From assembly GCA_031289385.1 (NCBI GenBank), contig JAITPP010000276.1, positions 1 to 11,388 of the forward strand: a stretch of 11,388 nt of DNA, given 5' to 3'. Source of the DNA: Prevotellaceae bacterium. Lineage in GTDB: Bacteria > Bacteroidota > Bacteroidia > Bacteroidales > UBA932. A model generated the notes under the pieces. The model searched no databases. It worked only from the letters and a program-made list of their open reading frames with translations, and was not told the origin of the DNA. The translations under genes were made by a program, and so were the position numbers. Below are positions 1 through 6,057 of this stretch, piece after piece; position 1 is the first letter of the stretch, and each line of letters opens with the position of its first letter.

Positions 1-26
1 TTTTTAATCATATTCAACATATTTTA

Positions 27-101
27 CACCCCACCTAAAGGGGACTTTGCTGCACTGCCAAACTTTCCGCACTGCCAAAAACTCCCCTTTAGGGGCTGGG
101 G
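27..101. repeat. Palindromic intergenic repeat with inner tandem repeat
   Basis: The arms CCTAAAGGGGA (34-44) and TCCCCTTTAGG (83-93) are perfect inverted repeats of 11 bp. Between them lies a tandem repeat of about 17-18 bp: ACTTTGCTGCACTGCCAA at 44-61 and ACTTTCCGCACTGCCAA at 62-78, both containing GCACTGCCAA. There is no coding potential. The CCCCTTTAGGGG-type palindrome resembles dispersed intergenic repeats I recall from Bacteroidota genomes, but copy number here cannot be judged from one window. Confidence 0.6.
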
Positions 102-137
102 GCAATTATTAACTCTTAATTCTTCATTCTTCATTCT

Positions 138-211
138 AAAAGTCGTGCGGGTGAACGGTTGCGATTCTAATAATCGTTTGTGCTCCGCACTTTTGTTTTT
201 TGCGTTTTTTT
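138..211 (+). terminator. Two-stem hairpin followed by T-tract (terminator-like)
   Basis: GTGCGG (145-150) pairs with CCGCAC (185-190), and inside it CGATT (162-166) pairs with AATCG (172-176) around a CTAAT loop. AAAAGT (138-143) and ACTTTT (189-194) could extend or compete with the outer stem. A T-rich run at 191-211 follows directly, as in a rho-independent terminator read on the plus strand. It could end a gene lying left of the window or a small structured RNA; no gene ending here is visible. Confidence 0.45.
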
Positions 212-256
212 CATAGGACGTTGCCCTATGCTGAAATAAGTTGCCCTTTCAGGGCG
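212..256 (+). repeat. Tandem pair of stem-loops sharing a GTTGCCC loop core
   Basis: Element A is CATAGG (212-217) with CCTATG (225-230). Element B is CTGAAA (231-236) with TTTCAG (247-252). Both carry GTTGCCC on the 3' side of the loop (220-226 and 240-246), while the stems differ but stay self-complementary. Element B could also fold as GCCCT/AGGGC (243-247/251-255). No ORF is present. It may be a dispersed intergenic repeat; its function is unknown. Confidence 0.5.
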
Positions 257-259
257 CAT

Positions 260-348
260 AATTCGTAATTGTTTTACTATCTGCGTAAATTTGTTTTATA
301 TGCGTAGTCTGCGTGCTTTGCAATTCGTAATTTTCGTAATTCGTAATT
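260..348. repeat. AT-rich intergenic repeats (AATTCGTAATT, CTGCGT)
   Basis: AATTCGTAATT occurs exactly at 260-270, 322-332 and 338-348, with a partial copy (TTTCGTAATT) at 332-341. Between them are CTGCGT-type words (281-286, 309-314) and TGCGTAG (301-307). The stretch has no coding potential and lies between the stem-loop block and the bamD promoter. Similar short words recur in intergenic DNA of some Bacteroidota, from memory. Confidence 0.5.
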
Positions 349-385
349 ATTTTTTTAAAACTTTTTAATTATTTATAATGTTTGT

Positions 386-418
386 TTTGTGATAAGTCGA
401 ATAAAAATTTTACCTTTG
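386..418 (+). promoter_or_regulatory. Bacteroidota-type promoter for bamD cluster
   Basis: A TTTG (386-389) is followed after 21 bp by TACCTTTG (411-418), which matches the -33 TTTG / -7 TAnnTTTG consensus of the Bacteroidota primary sigma factor. Transcription would start near 423-426, giving a leader of about 26-30 nt before the bamD start at 452. It is the only good match I found in any gene-free stretch of the window. Confidence 0.6.
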
Positions 419-451
419 CAGGTTCAAAGCATATAATTATTGGTGTAAAAA

Positions 452-1297
452 ATGAAAAAAATAAGAATTATTACAGTTTTATTTGTTGCTGTTGTCGCCT
501 TTTCGTCGTGCAGTAAGTACGAAAAACTTTTGAAAAAATCGGACAACGAAACAAAATATAAATTAGGAATGGAATGCTATAACAATGGCAAATATCGTTA
601 TGCAGTAAAGTTTTTCGACGCTGTTGCGTTTTATCTACGAGGCACAGAACGCGACGACAGCGTAAACTTTTATTTTGCCAAAGCCTATTACTTGTCGGGC
701 GATCCTTATACTGCCGAATATCAGTTTGATATGTTTAAACGAACGTTTCCGCGCAGTGTGTTTGCCGAAGAGGCATCTTACCTGTATGCGGCGTGTCTTT
801 ACTCGCAATCGCATCGTCCCGAACTTGACCAAATTCCTACAATCAAATGTATTACGGCAATAAACGAATATCTTTATACTTTTCCTAACGGAACTGCCGA
901 GCATCGCAAAAAAAGCGAAGATGTGCAGGCTGAACTTCAACAGCGATTGGTTGATAAATCGTTTATGGCATCGAAATTGTATTTTAAAATAGAAGATTAT
1001 CGCTCGGCTATCGAATCGTTAAAAAATCATTTGAAAGATTATCCCGATTCTAATCACCGCGAAGAATCTTTGTTTTTGATACTACGCTCGAGTTATCTGT
1101 ATGCTACTCACAGCAAGCACGATAAACGCAGAGAACGCTATCAGAATACTATCGACGAATATCTGAACTTTACAAGCGAATTTCCGGTATCGGATTATAA
1201 AAAAGAATCGGAAAATATGTATGCCATTGCCGTAAAAGCCACACAGTTCGGAAACCGACAAGCAGAACATTCAACTCAGGAAAATACAAACGAATAA
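452..1297 (+). CDS. bamD: Outer membrane assembly lipoprotein BamD
   Basis: BamD is a periplasm-facing lipoprotein of the BAM complex, which folds beta-barrel proteins into the outer membrane. The protein has 281 residues. It begins with a lipoprotein signal: MKKIR, a hydrophobic stretch at 6-17 and lipobox FSSC with the lipidated Cys at 20. TPR-like helical repeats follow, for example around 34-67 (YKLGMECYNNGKYRYAVKFF), 70-103 (FYFAKAYYLSGDPYTAEYQF) and 173-205 (LYFKIEDYRSAIESLKNHL, ending in DYPDS). The spacing of these repeats and the length fit BamD (YfiO/ComL family) of Bacteroidota. The start is the first ATG after the promoter at 386-418; there is no Shine-Dalgarno sequence, as usual in the phylum. 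It is the first gene of the plus-strand cluster, 22 bp before rpoZ. A generic TPR lipoprotein is the alternative, but the bamD-rpoZ linkage supports this call. Confidence 0.9.
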   Translation: MKKIRIITVLFVAVVAFSSCSKYEKLLKKSDNETKYKLGMECYNNGKYRYAVKFFDAVAFYLRGTERDDSVNFYFAKAYYLSGDPYTAEYQFDMFKRTFPRSVFAEEASYLYAACLYSQSHRPELDQIPTIKCITAINEYLYTFPNGTAEHRKKSEDVQAELQQRLVDKSFMASKLYFKIEDYRSAIESLKNHLKDYPDSNHREESLFLILRSSYLYATHSKHDKRRERYQNTIDEYLNFTSEFPVSDYKKESENMYAIAVKATQFGNRQAEHSTQENTNE

Positions 1298-1319
1298 CTT
1301 AAAAATCACAAATATAAAC

Positions 1320-1745
1320 ATGGAAAAGAAAAAAACAACTACAACCACAACACAAACACGAAACATTACAGAATTGTCGAATAAAACAAATAATATTTAC
1401 GAAACTGTAATGATTATCACAAAACGAGCCAATCAGATTTCTGCCGAACAAAAACAGGAATTATCACGCAAGCTCGAAGAATTTACTTCGACGGGCGACA
1501 GTATTGAAGAGGTTTTTGAAAATCGTGAACAAATTGAAATTTCGAAATTTTACGAAAAACAACCGAAACCATCACTTTTGGCTATCGACGAATTTTTGAG
1601 CAGCAAAATTTATTATCGCCTTGTTGAAAAGAAAGAAAAAGAGAAAGATAAGGATAAAGATAAAGATAGTAAAGATAAAGACAAGGATAGTAAAGAAAAA
1701 GATAAGGACAAGGATAAAGATAAAGAAACGACAAAAAACAATTAA
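1320..1745 (+). CDS. rpoZ: RNA polymerase omega subunit, Bacteroidota type
   Basis: Omega helps assemble and stabilise the RNA polymerase core by clamping the C-terminal part of beta-prime. Residues 1-100 of 141 match the Bacteroidota omega (Rpb6-like) pattern as I know it: an opening Thr-rich stretch, TRNITELSNKTNNIYETV at 13-30, ITKRANQIS at 33-41 and VFENREQIEISKFYEKQPKP at 65-84. Other members I recall end soon after IYYR (97-100). Here a tail of alternating Lys/Asp with some Ser and Glu runs from about 103 to 136 (for example DKDKDKDSKDKD). This tail is unusually long and probably disordered. The gene lies 22 bp after bamD and 25 bp before the DUF4835 gene. The coding DNA of the tail is a hexamer-like repeat and could vary in length. 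Confidence 0.9.
   Translation: MEKKKTTTTTTQTRNITELSNKTNNIYETVMIITKRANQISAEQKQELSRKLEEFTSTGDSIEEVFENREQIEISKFYEKQPKPSLLAIDEFLSSKIYYRLVEKKEKEKDKDKDKDSKDKDKDSKEKDKDKDKDKETTKNN
1626..1727 (+). repeat. AAAGAT/AAGGAT-type repeat encoding the Lys-Asp tail of omega
   Basis: Near-repeats of AAAGAT, AAGGAT and AAGACA with GATAGTAAAGA interruptions encode (Lys-Asp)n of rpoZ residues 103-136. The codons mix AAA/AAG and GAT/GAC, so the array is imperfect. All 102 bases stay purine-rich on the coding strand and free of stops in the +1 frame as well. Confidence 0.7.
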
Positions 1746-1770
1746 TATTTTTCATAAAAAATTAAATGCT

Positions 1771-2691
1771 ATGCGGAAAACACTAATTTCATTGTGCCTG
1801 ATTTTTACAGCATTAACAATCAATGCTCAAGAATTGTATTGTAGAGTAAGTGTGTCATCGCAACGAATACAAGGCTCGACAAACCGAACTATTTTCAGCA
1901 CTTTGCAACAATCGTTGTACGAATTTGTGAATAATACAAACTGGTCAAATCACGTTTACACACAACAGGAACGAATTGAATGTACAATGTTTATAAATAT
2001 CACCGAAGAAATAAATTCGGGAGAATTTAAAGGAACATTGCAAGTTCAATCGAAACGCCCCGTTTTTGGCTCGGCATATTACACAACAATGATTAATTTT
2101 TCCGACAACGATATTCAATTTAAATACAACGAATACGACAAAATAGAATTTAACGAAAACTCGCACACATCAAACCTGTCGTCGCTTATAGCGTATTATG
2201 CTTATTTGATTGTAGGATTTGATTACGATTCGTTTTCGCCGCGCGGAGGCAACGAGTATTTTCAGAAAGCGCAAAAAATAGTAGCAAACGCGCAAGGCGA
2301 AGTAGAGCCGGGATGGAAAGCATTTGACGGCAATCGCCGCAACAGATACTGGATTGTAGATAACATACTTAACTCGCGTTACAGCAGCGTTCGTTCGGCT
2401 TATTATATGTATCATCGTTCGGGATTAGACAGAATGTCGGAACGCCCAAGCGAGGCGCGTGAACAGATTTCGCAGGCATTAACCGAAATACAAAAAGTTT
2501 ACCGCGACAAACCCGATCCGTATCTGACATATTTAAAACTGTTTTTTGATGCAAAAGCCGACGAAATAGTAAATATATTTTCGCAAGGTGCTATGACAGA
2601 TAAAGTTCGCGTTTACAACATTTTGGCAGAAGTTGATAACCCAAACGAATCGAAATATAAAGCAATAAAAGAATCGACAAGCGAATTTTAG
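1771..2691 (+). CDS. porD: DUF4835 family exported protein, PorD-like
   Basis: The protein has 306 residues. A Sec signal peptide (MRKTLISLCLIFTALTINAQ) is probably cut near residues 19-20, so the product is periplasmic or envelope-associated. Recognised family features are ELYCRVSVSSQRIQGS at 21-36, a TLQQSLYEFVNNTNW stretch, ERIECTMFINITE, a QVQSKRPVFGSAYYT stretch, and the C-terminal FFDAKADEIVNIFSQG. These match DUF4835 as I remember it from Bacteroidota, where members next to recN are now labelled type IX secretion protein PorD. That name is from memory and its mechanism is unknown to me. The reading frame is open upstream to 1621, but only because it shadows the rpoZ repeat in another frame. 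The ATG at 1771, which gives the signal peptide at the N-terminus, is the sensible start. No enzyme motif is visible. Gaps: 25 bp after rpoZ and 64 bp before recN. Confidence 0.75.
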   Translation: MRKTLISLCLIFTALTINAQELYCRVSVSSQRIQGSTNRTIFSTLQQSLYEFVNNTNWSNHVYTQQERIECTMFINITEEINSGEFKGTLQVQSKRPVFGSAYYTTMINFSDNDIQFKYNEYDKIEFNENSHTSNLSSLIAYYAYLIVGFDYDSFSPRGGNEYFQKAQKIVANAQGEVEPGWKAFDGNRRNRYWIVDNILNSRYSSVRSAYYMYHRSGLDRMSERPSEAREQISQALTEIQKVYRDKPDPYLTYLKLFFDAKADEIVNIFSQGAMTDKVRVYNILAEVDNPNESKYKAIKESTSEF

Positions 2692-2755
2692 TAAAATTCA
2701 CAGCCAAAATAAAAAATAATTTGAAAACATAAACGCAATATAGATTTCCCGAATT

Positions 2756-4411
2756 ATGCTTAAAACAATAAATATCGAAAATTATGCAATAATCAACTCG
2801 TTGCAGATTGATTTCGACAAAGGATTGAGCATAATTACAGGCGAAACAGGCGCAGGAAAATCAATTCTGCTTGGCGCATTATCGCTGGCTTTGGGACAAC
2901 GCGCAGAAACAAACGTCATTAAAAATCCCGAAAAAAATTGCGTTATAGAAGTTGTTTTTCAACTCGATGAAAAAATATTTAAACCGATTTTTGAAAATAA
3001 CGATGCCGAATTTGACACTGTTTCTACTTTTCGCCGCATAATAGGCAGCAACGGCAAATCGCGGGCATTTATAAACGATATTCCGGTAAACGTTTCGCAA
3101 CTTAAAAATATAGGCGAAAATCTTGTTGATATTCATTCGCAACATCAAAATTTATTGCTTACAAACACCGCTTTTCAAATGGCAATAGTTGATACAGCCG
3201 CAAAAAACAAAGATATTTTGCGCGAATATCAATCGACTTTTGCAACTTATAAAGATGTTGAAAAACAGTTATCTGAATTGAAAATTCAAGTAGAACAAGC
3301 AAAAAATGATTATGATTATCTGAATTTTCAGAACGAACAGTTTTTATCGGCAAAACTGCAAGCCGACGAACAAGAAAATCTGGAAAACGAACTAAATCAG
3401 ATTACTCACGCCGAAGAAATAAAAACAGCGTACACAAACGTATCGGCAATTTTAAACAGCGACGAAACATCAATAAACACAATGATTCGCGAAAGCATAT
3501 TGATGCTGAAAAAGATAGAAAAAATATCAAAATATGCCGAAAATTTTGTTGAGCGACTTGAATCGTGCCGCATTGAACTTGTTGATATTAACGACGAAAT
3601 AGACAGACAAAATGAAATCATAAATTTTGATTCGGAACGACAACAATTTATTGAAAACCGTTTAGATACGATTTACGAACTGCAACAAAAACACAGAGTT
3701 ACAACAATATCCGAATTAATCGCCATTCACCAAAACATTAGTGAAAAACTTGCAACTATCGAAAATTTCGATAATCGCCTCGAAGAACTTGAAAAAGAAC
3801 GAAATAAGCGTTTTGAAATAATGAAATCGAACGCCGAAAAACTAACACAATCGCGAAAAAAAGTTGTTGAAAACATCGAAAAACATGTTGTTCAAATGCT
3901 GCAATCGCTTGGAATACCGAATGCTGTGCTGAATATCACGGTAAACGAAAACGAAATATTTACCGCAAACGGAAAAGATAACGTATCGTTTTTATTTTCA
4001 GCAAATAAAGAAATCGCCCCGCAGGAAATAACAAAAGTTGCGTCGGGCGGCGAAATATCGCGATTAATGCTAAGCCTGAAATCGCTTGTGATTGAAAACG
4101 GAATGTTTCCAACAATAATTTTTGACGAAATCGACACAGGAATTTCTGGCGATGTCGCCGACAAAACAGGCGAGATAATAAACAATCTTTCAAGAAATTC
4201 GCAAATAATAAATATCACACATTTGCCGCAAATTGCAAGCAAAGGCAACAATCATTATTTTGTTTACAAAGAAGAAACGGCAAACACAACTACAACAAAT
4301 ATCCGTTTGCTGACACAGGAAGAACGCATAATGGAAATTGCTAAAATGCTTAGTGGTAGCGATATAACACAAGCCGCTATTGAAAATGCAAAAGAACTGC
4401 TGAAAAAATAA
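2756..4411 (+). CDS. recN: DNA repair ATPase RecN
   Basis: RecN is an SMC-like ATPase that acts at DNA double-strand breaks, holding and organising DNA for RecA-dependent recombination. The 551 residues are close to the 553 of E. coli RecN. The N-terminal ATPase half starts with MLKTINIENYAIINSL and has Walker A GETGAGKS at 29-36. A QHQNLL motif follows near 127. The middle, about 150-375, is Glu/Lys/Gln-rich coiled coil. The C-terminal half has the ABC signature VASGGE (428-433), then Walker B TIIFDEIDTGISG with Asp457 and Glu458, and the THLPQIAS switch region. All catalytic elements look intact. The start directly precedes the conserved N-terminus, with the A-rich leader usual here. It is 64 bp after the DUF4835 gene and 20 bp before nagB. 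I see no LexA-like operator. Confidence 0.96.
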   Translation: MLKTINIENYAIINSLQIDFDKGLSIITGETGAGKSILLGALSLALGQRAETNVIKNPEKNCVIEVVFQLDEKIFKPIFENNDAEFDTVSTFRRIIGSNGKSRAFINDIPVNVSQLKNIGENLVDIHSQHQNLLLTNTAFQMAIVDTAAKNKDILREYQSTFATYKDVEKQLSELKIQVEQAKNDYDYLNFQNEQFLSAKLQADEQENLENELNQITHAEEIKTAYTNVSAILNSDETSINTMIRESILMLKKIEKISKYAENFVERLESCRIELVDINDEIDRQNEIINFDSERQQFIENRLDTIYELQQKHRVTTISELIAIHQNISEKLATIENFDNRLEELEKERNKRFEIMKSNAEKLTQSRKKVVENIEKHVVQMLQSLGIPNAVLNITVNENEIFTANGKDNVSFLFSANKEIAPQEITKVASGGEISRLMLSLKSLVIENGMFPTIIFDEIDTGISGDVADKTGEIINNLSRNSQIINITHLPQIASKGNNHYFVYKEETANTTTTNIRLLTQEERIMEIAKMLSGSDITQAAIENAKELLKK

Positions 4412-4431
4412 TACAAAAAAACAAAAATATT

Positions 4432-5241
4432 ATGAGATTAATAATTCAACCCGATTATCAAAACGTATCAAAATGGACGGCAGCGTATATTGTTGCCAAA
4501 ATCAACGCATTTAAACCCACAGACGAAAAACCATTTGTGCTGGGTTTGCCCACAGGCTCGTCGCCGCTTGGCACTTATAAAGAACTGATACAGTTGCATA
4601 AAGCAAAAAAAATATCGTTCAAAAATGTTGTAACTTTCAATATGGACGAATATATAGGAATACCGCAAAATCACGAGCAAAGTTATCATACATTTATGTG
4701 GACTAACTTTTTCAATCACATTGATATACAAAAAGAAAACGTGAATATTCTGAACGGCAACGCAGAAAATCTTACGGCAGAATGTGAATTATACGAAACA
4801 AAAATAAAATCGTATGGCGGAATAGATTTGTTTCTTGGCGGAATAGGTCCCGACGGACACATCGCATTCAACGAGCCGGCATCGTCATTATCATCGCGCA
4901 CACGCATAAAAACACTCACAACAGACACAATAATAGCAAATTCGCGCTTTTTCGATAACGACGTAAATAAAGTTCCCAAAACCGCGCTCACCGTTGGCGT
5001 TGGCACAATAATGGATTCCAAAGAAGTTTTGATAATAGTGAACGGACACAACAAAGCCCGCGCATTGCAGCAAGGCGTAGAAGGAAGCCTAAGCCAAATG
5101 TGGACAATTACCGCTTTGCAAACACACCCCAAAGGCATTATCGTTTGCGACGACGCCTCAACAGTAGAACTGAAAGTCGGCACTGTAAATTATTTCAAAG
5201 ATATTGAAAAAGATAATCTTGATGCGGAAAAGTTGATTTAA
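4432..5241 (+). CDS. nagB: Glucosamine-6-phosphate deaminase
   Basis: NagB converts glucosamine 6-phosphate to fructose 6-phosphate and ammonia, feeding amino sugars into glycolysis. The 269 residues align almost without gaps to the 266-residue E. coli enzyme. Visible motifs are the phosphate loop LGLPTGSSPLGTY (37-49), FNMDEYIG with catalytic Asp72, and GGIGPDGHIAFNEPASS with Asp141, His143 and Glu148 in the same positions as in E. coli. The residues I associate with the allosteric GlcNAc-6-phosphate site (Ser151, Ser152, Arg158, Lys160, Thr161, Tyr254) are all present, so allosteric control is likely. It begins 20 bp after recN with no separate promoter visible, so it is probably the last gene of the plus-strand transcript. 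Just after its stop comes an 18-bp tandem repeat. Confidence 0.96.
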   Translation: MRLIIQPDYQNVSKWTAAYIVAKINAFKPTDEKPFVLGLPTGSSPLGTYKELIQLHKAKKISFKNVVTFNMDEYIGIPQNHEQSYHTFMWTNFFNHIDIQKENVNILNGNAENLTAECELYETKIKSYGGIDLFLGGIGPDGHIAFNEPASSLSSRTRIKTLTTDTIIANSRFFDNDVNKVPKTALTVGVGTIMDSKEVLIIVNGHNKARALQQGVEGSLSQMWTITALQTHPKGIIVCDDASTVELKVGTVNYFKDIEKDNLDAEKLI

Positions 5242-5246
5242 GGGGC

Positions 5247-5282
5247 AAGAAGTTATTAGAAGTTAAGAAGTTATTAGAAGTT
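5247..5282. repeat. Perfect 18-bp tandem duplication after nagB
   Basis: AAGAAGTTATTAGAAGTT occurs at 5247-5264 and again, without change, at 5265-5282. Each unit itself holds two AGAAGTT words. It starts 6 bp after the nagB stop codon, in non-coding DNA. It looks like slippage of a low-complexity sequence; no function is evident. Confidence 0.8.
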
Positions 5283-5341
5283 AGAGAAGTGAATAGTGAT
5301 TACAAAAATAACCATTATGCGGGTAATTACAAAATATCCAC

Positions 5342-5383
5342 TTTTTTATTTTTTAGCGGATAGTCGTGCTAAAAAAAACAAAA
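5342..5383. other. A/T-rich inverted repeat in the convergent spacer
   Basis: TTTTTTAGC (5349-5357) pairs with GCTAAAAAA (5368-5376), and the outer T and A runs (5342-5347, 5378-5383) can extend it with two mismatches. The right arm doubles as the T-tract of the rplQ terminator on the minus strand, so the two structures would compete there. On the plus strand it is not followed by a T-run, so it is a poor terminator for nagB. Confidence 0.4.
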
Positions 5384-5410
5384 AGGTTACCCAAGTAAAT
5401 CAGGTAACCT
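5370..5410 (-). terminator. Rho-independent terminator of the ribosomal-protein operon
   Basis: On the minus strand AGGTTACC (5410-5403) and GGTAACCT (5391-5384) form a perfect 8-bp stem around an 11-nt loop, followed at once by a run of T broken by a single G (5383-5370). It lies 29 bp after the rplQ stop codon, where the operon should end. On the plus strand the same stem is followed by CCCACTCC, so it is not an intrinsic terminator for nagB. Confidence 0.85.
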
Positions 5411-5439
5411 CCCACTCCATAAAACAATTTAAAACTTAA

Positions 5440-6051
5440 TTATTCAATAGCAGCAGTTTCTGTGCTGCTTTCTTCTTCTGCAATAGGTTCTTCTACTTCT
5501 ACAATAGTTTCTTCTACTTCTGCAATAGGTTCTACTTCTTTTTCTTTTGCAGGTTTTATTTCTTTTTGCGTTTTATTTGCTTTTTTTTCGGTTACGGTTT
5601 CTTCAACCACTGTTGCATCCGTTGCTTTTTTTGCACGACTTCTTCGCGTTGTTTTCTTGATTTCTTTCTTTGTTGAACCTGCAAGTGCAGCTTCGTTAAA
5701 ATCAACCAATTCTATCATTGCCATATCGGCTGCATCTCCTTGTCGAAATCCTATTTTCAGTATTCGTGTATATCCGCCTTCGCGATCGGCTATTTTAGGA
5801 GCTACATTGCGAAACAGTTCTGATACGGCAAATTTGTCTTTCAAGTATGAAAATACTGTACGACGCGAGTGTGTAGTATCGTTTTTTGATTTTGTAATAA
5901 GCGGTTCTACGTACATTCTCAACGCTTTAGCCTTTGCCAATGTTGTTTCAATGCGTTTGTGCATAATTAATGATGAAGCCATATTTGCAAGTAAGGCTTT
6001 ACGGTGTCCCGATTGTCTGCTTAAATGATTATATTTTTTATTATGTCTCAT
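5440..6051 (-). CDS. rplQ: 50S ribosomal protein L17 with long charged tail
   Basis: L17 is a large-subunit protein near the exit tunnel. Residues 1-120 are the conserved core: MRHNKKYNHLSRQSGHRKAL, then LIMHKRIETTLAKAKALR (28-45) and EGGYTRILKIGFRQGDAADMAMIELV (91-116). The protein has 203 residues, against about 120-130 for L17 in most bacteria. The extra part begins basic (125-145, KKEIKKTTRRSRAKK) and becomes acidic and repetitive (168-203, with EEPIAE and EETIVE units). Extended L17 tails occur in Bacteroidota, so this is an enlarged version of a known trend. It starts 6 bp after rpoA, which implies tight cotranscription and probably coupled translation. It is the last gene before the terminator at 5370-5410. 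Confidence 0.96.
   Translation of the reverse strand: MRHNKKYNHLSRQSGHRKALLANMASSLIMHKRIETTLAKAKALRMYVEPLITKSKNDTTHSRRTVFSYLKDKFAVSELFRNVAPKIADREGGYTRILKIGFRQGDAADMAMIELVDFNEAALAGSTKKEIKKTTRRSRAKKATDATVVEETVTEKKANKTQKEIKPAKEKEVEPIAEVEETIVEVEEPIAEEESSTETAAIE
5481..5539 (-). repeat. 21-bp tandem repeat in the L17 tail
   Basis: Three units with a 21-bp period lie at 5481-5501, 5502-5522 and 5523-5539 (the last shortened). Each begins CAATAG on the plus strand and ends in CTACTTCT. On the coding strand they give seven-residue units of the form VEE-[PT]-I-[AV]-E, the last one shortened. The reading frame is kept, so unit number could change without disrupting the gene. Confidence 0.75.
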
Positions 6052-6057
6052 AGTTTT

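Noticed and set aside
27..101. CRISPR array or insertion sequence
   Set aside because: There are only two degenerate tandem units with no spacers, and no transposase or target duplication is visible.
138..194. A tRNA gene in the leading intergenic region
   Set aside because: There is no cloverleaf: no T-loop GTTCRA, no acceptor pairing with CCA position, and the stems fit a simple nested hairpin.
1621..1770. An in-frame N-terminal extension of the DUF4835 gene (start MLKRKKKRK)
   Set aside because: It is the rpoZ repeat read in another frame; the signal peptide starts at 1771 and would be buried by the extension.
2720..2748. Possible promoter before recN (TTTG, then TAGATTTC)
   Set aside because: The second box misses the final G of TAnnTTTG and the spacer is only 17 bp; too weak to call.
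3892..4251. Minus-strand open frame opposite recN (119 codons)
   Set aside because: It overlaps the conserved recN ATPase motifs, which explain the lack of stops.
5462..6028. Long plus-strand open frame opposite rplQ (188 codons)
   Set aside because: It is antisense to a certain gene and its Ser/Val-rich composition mirrors the Glu/Lys-rich tail; no leader or family match.
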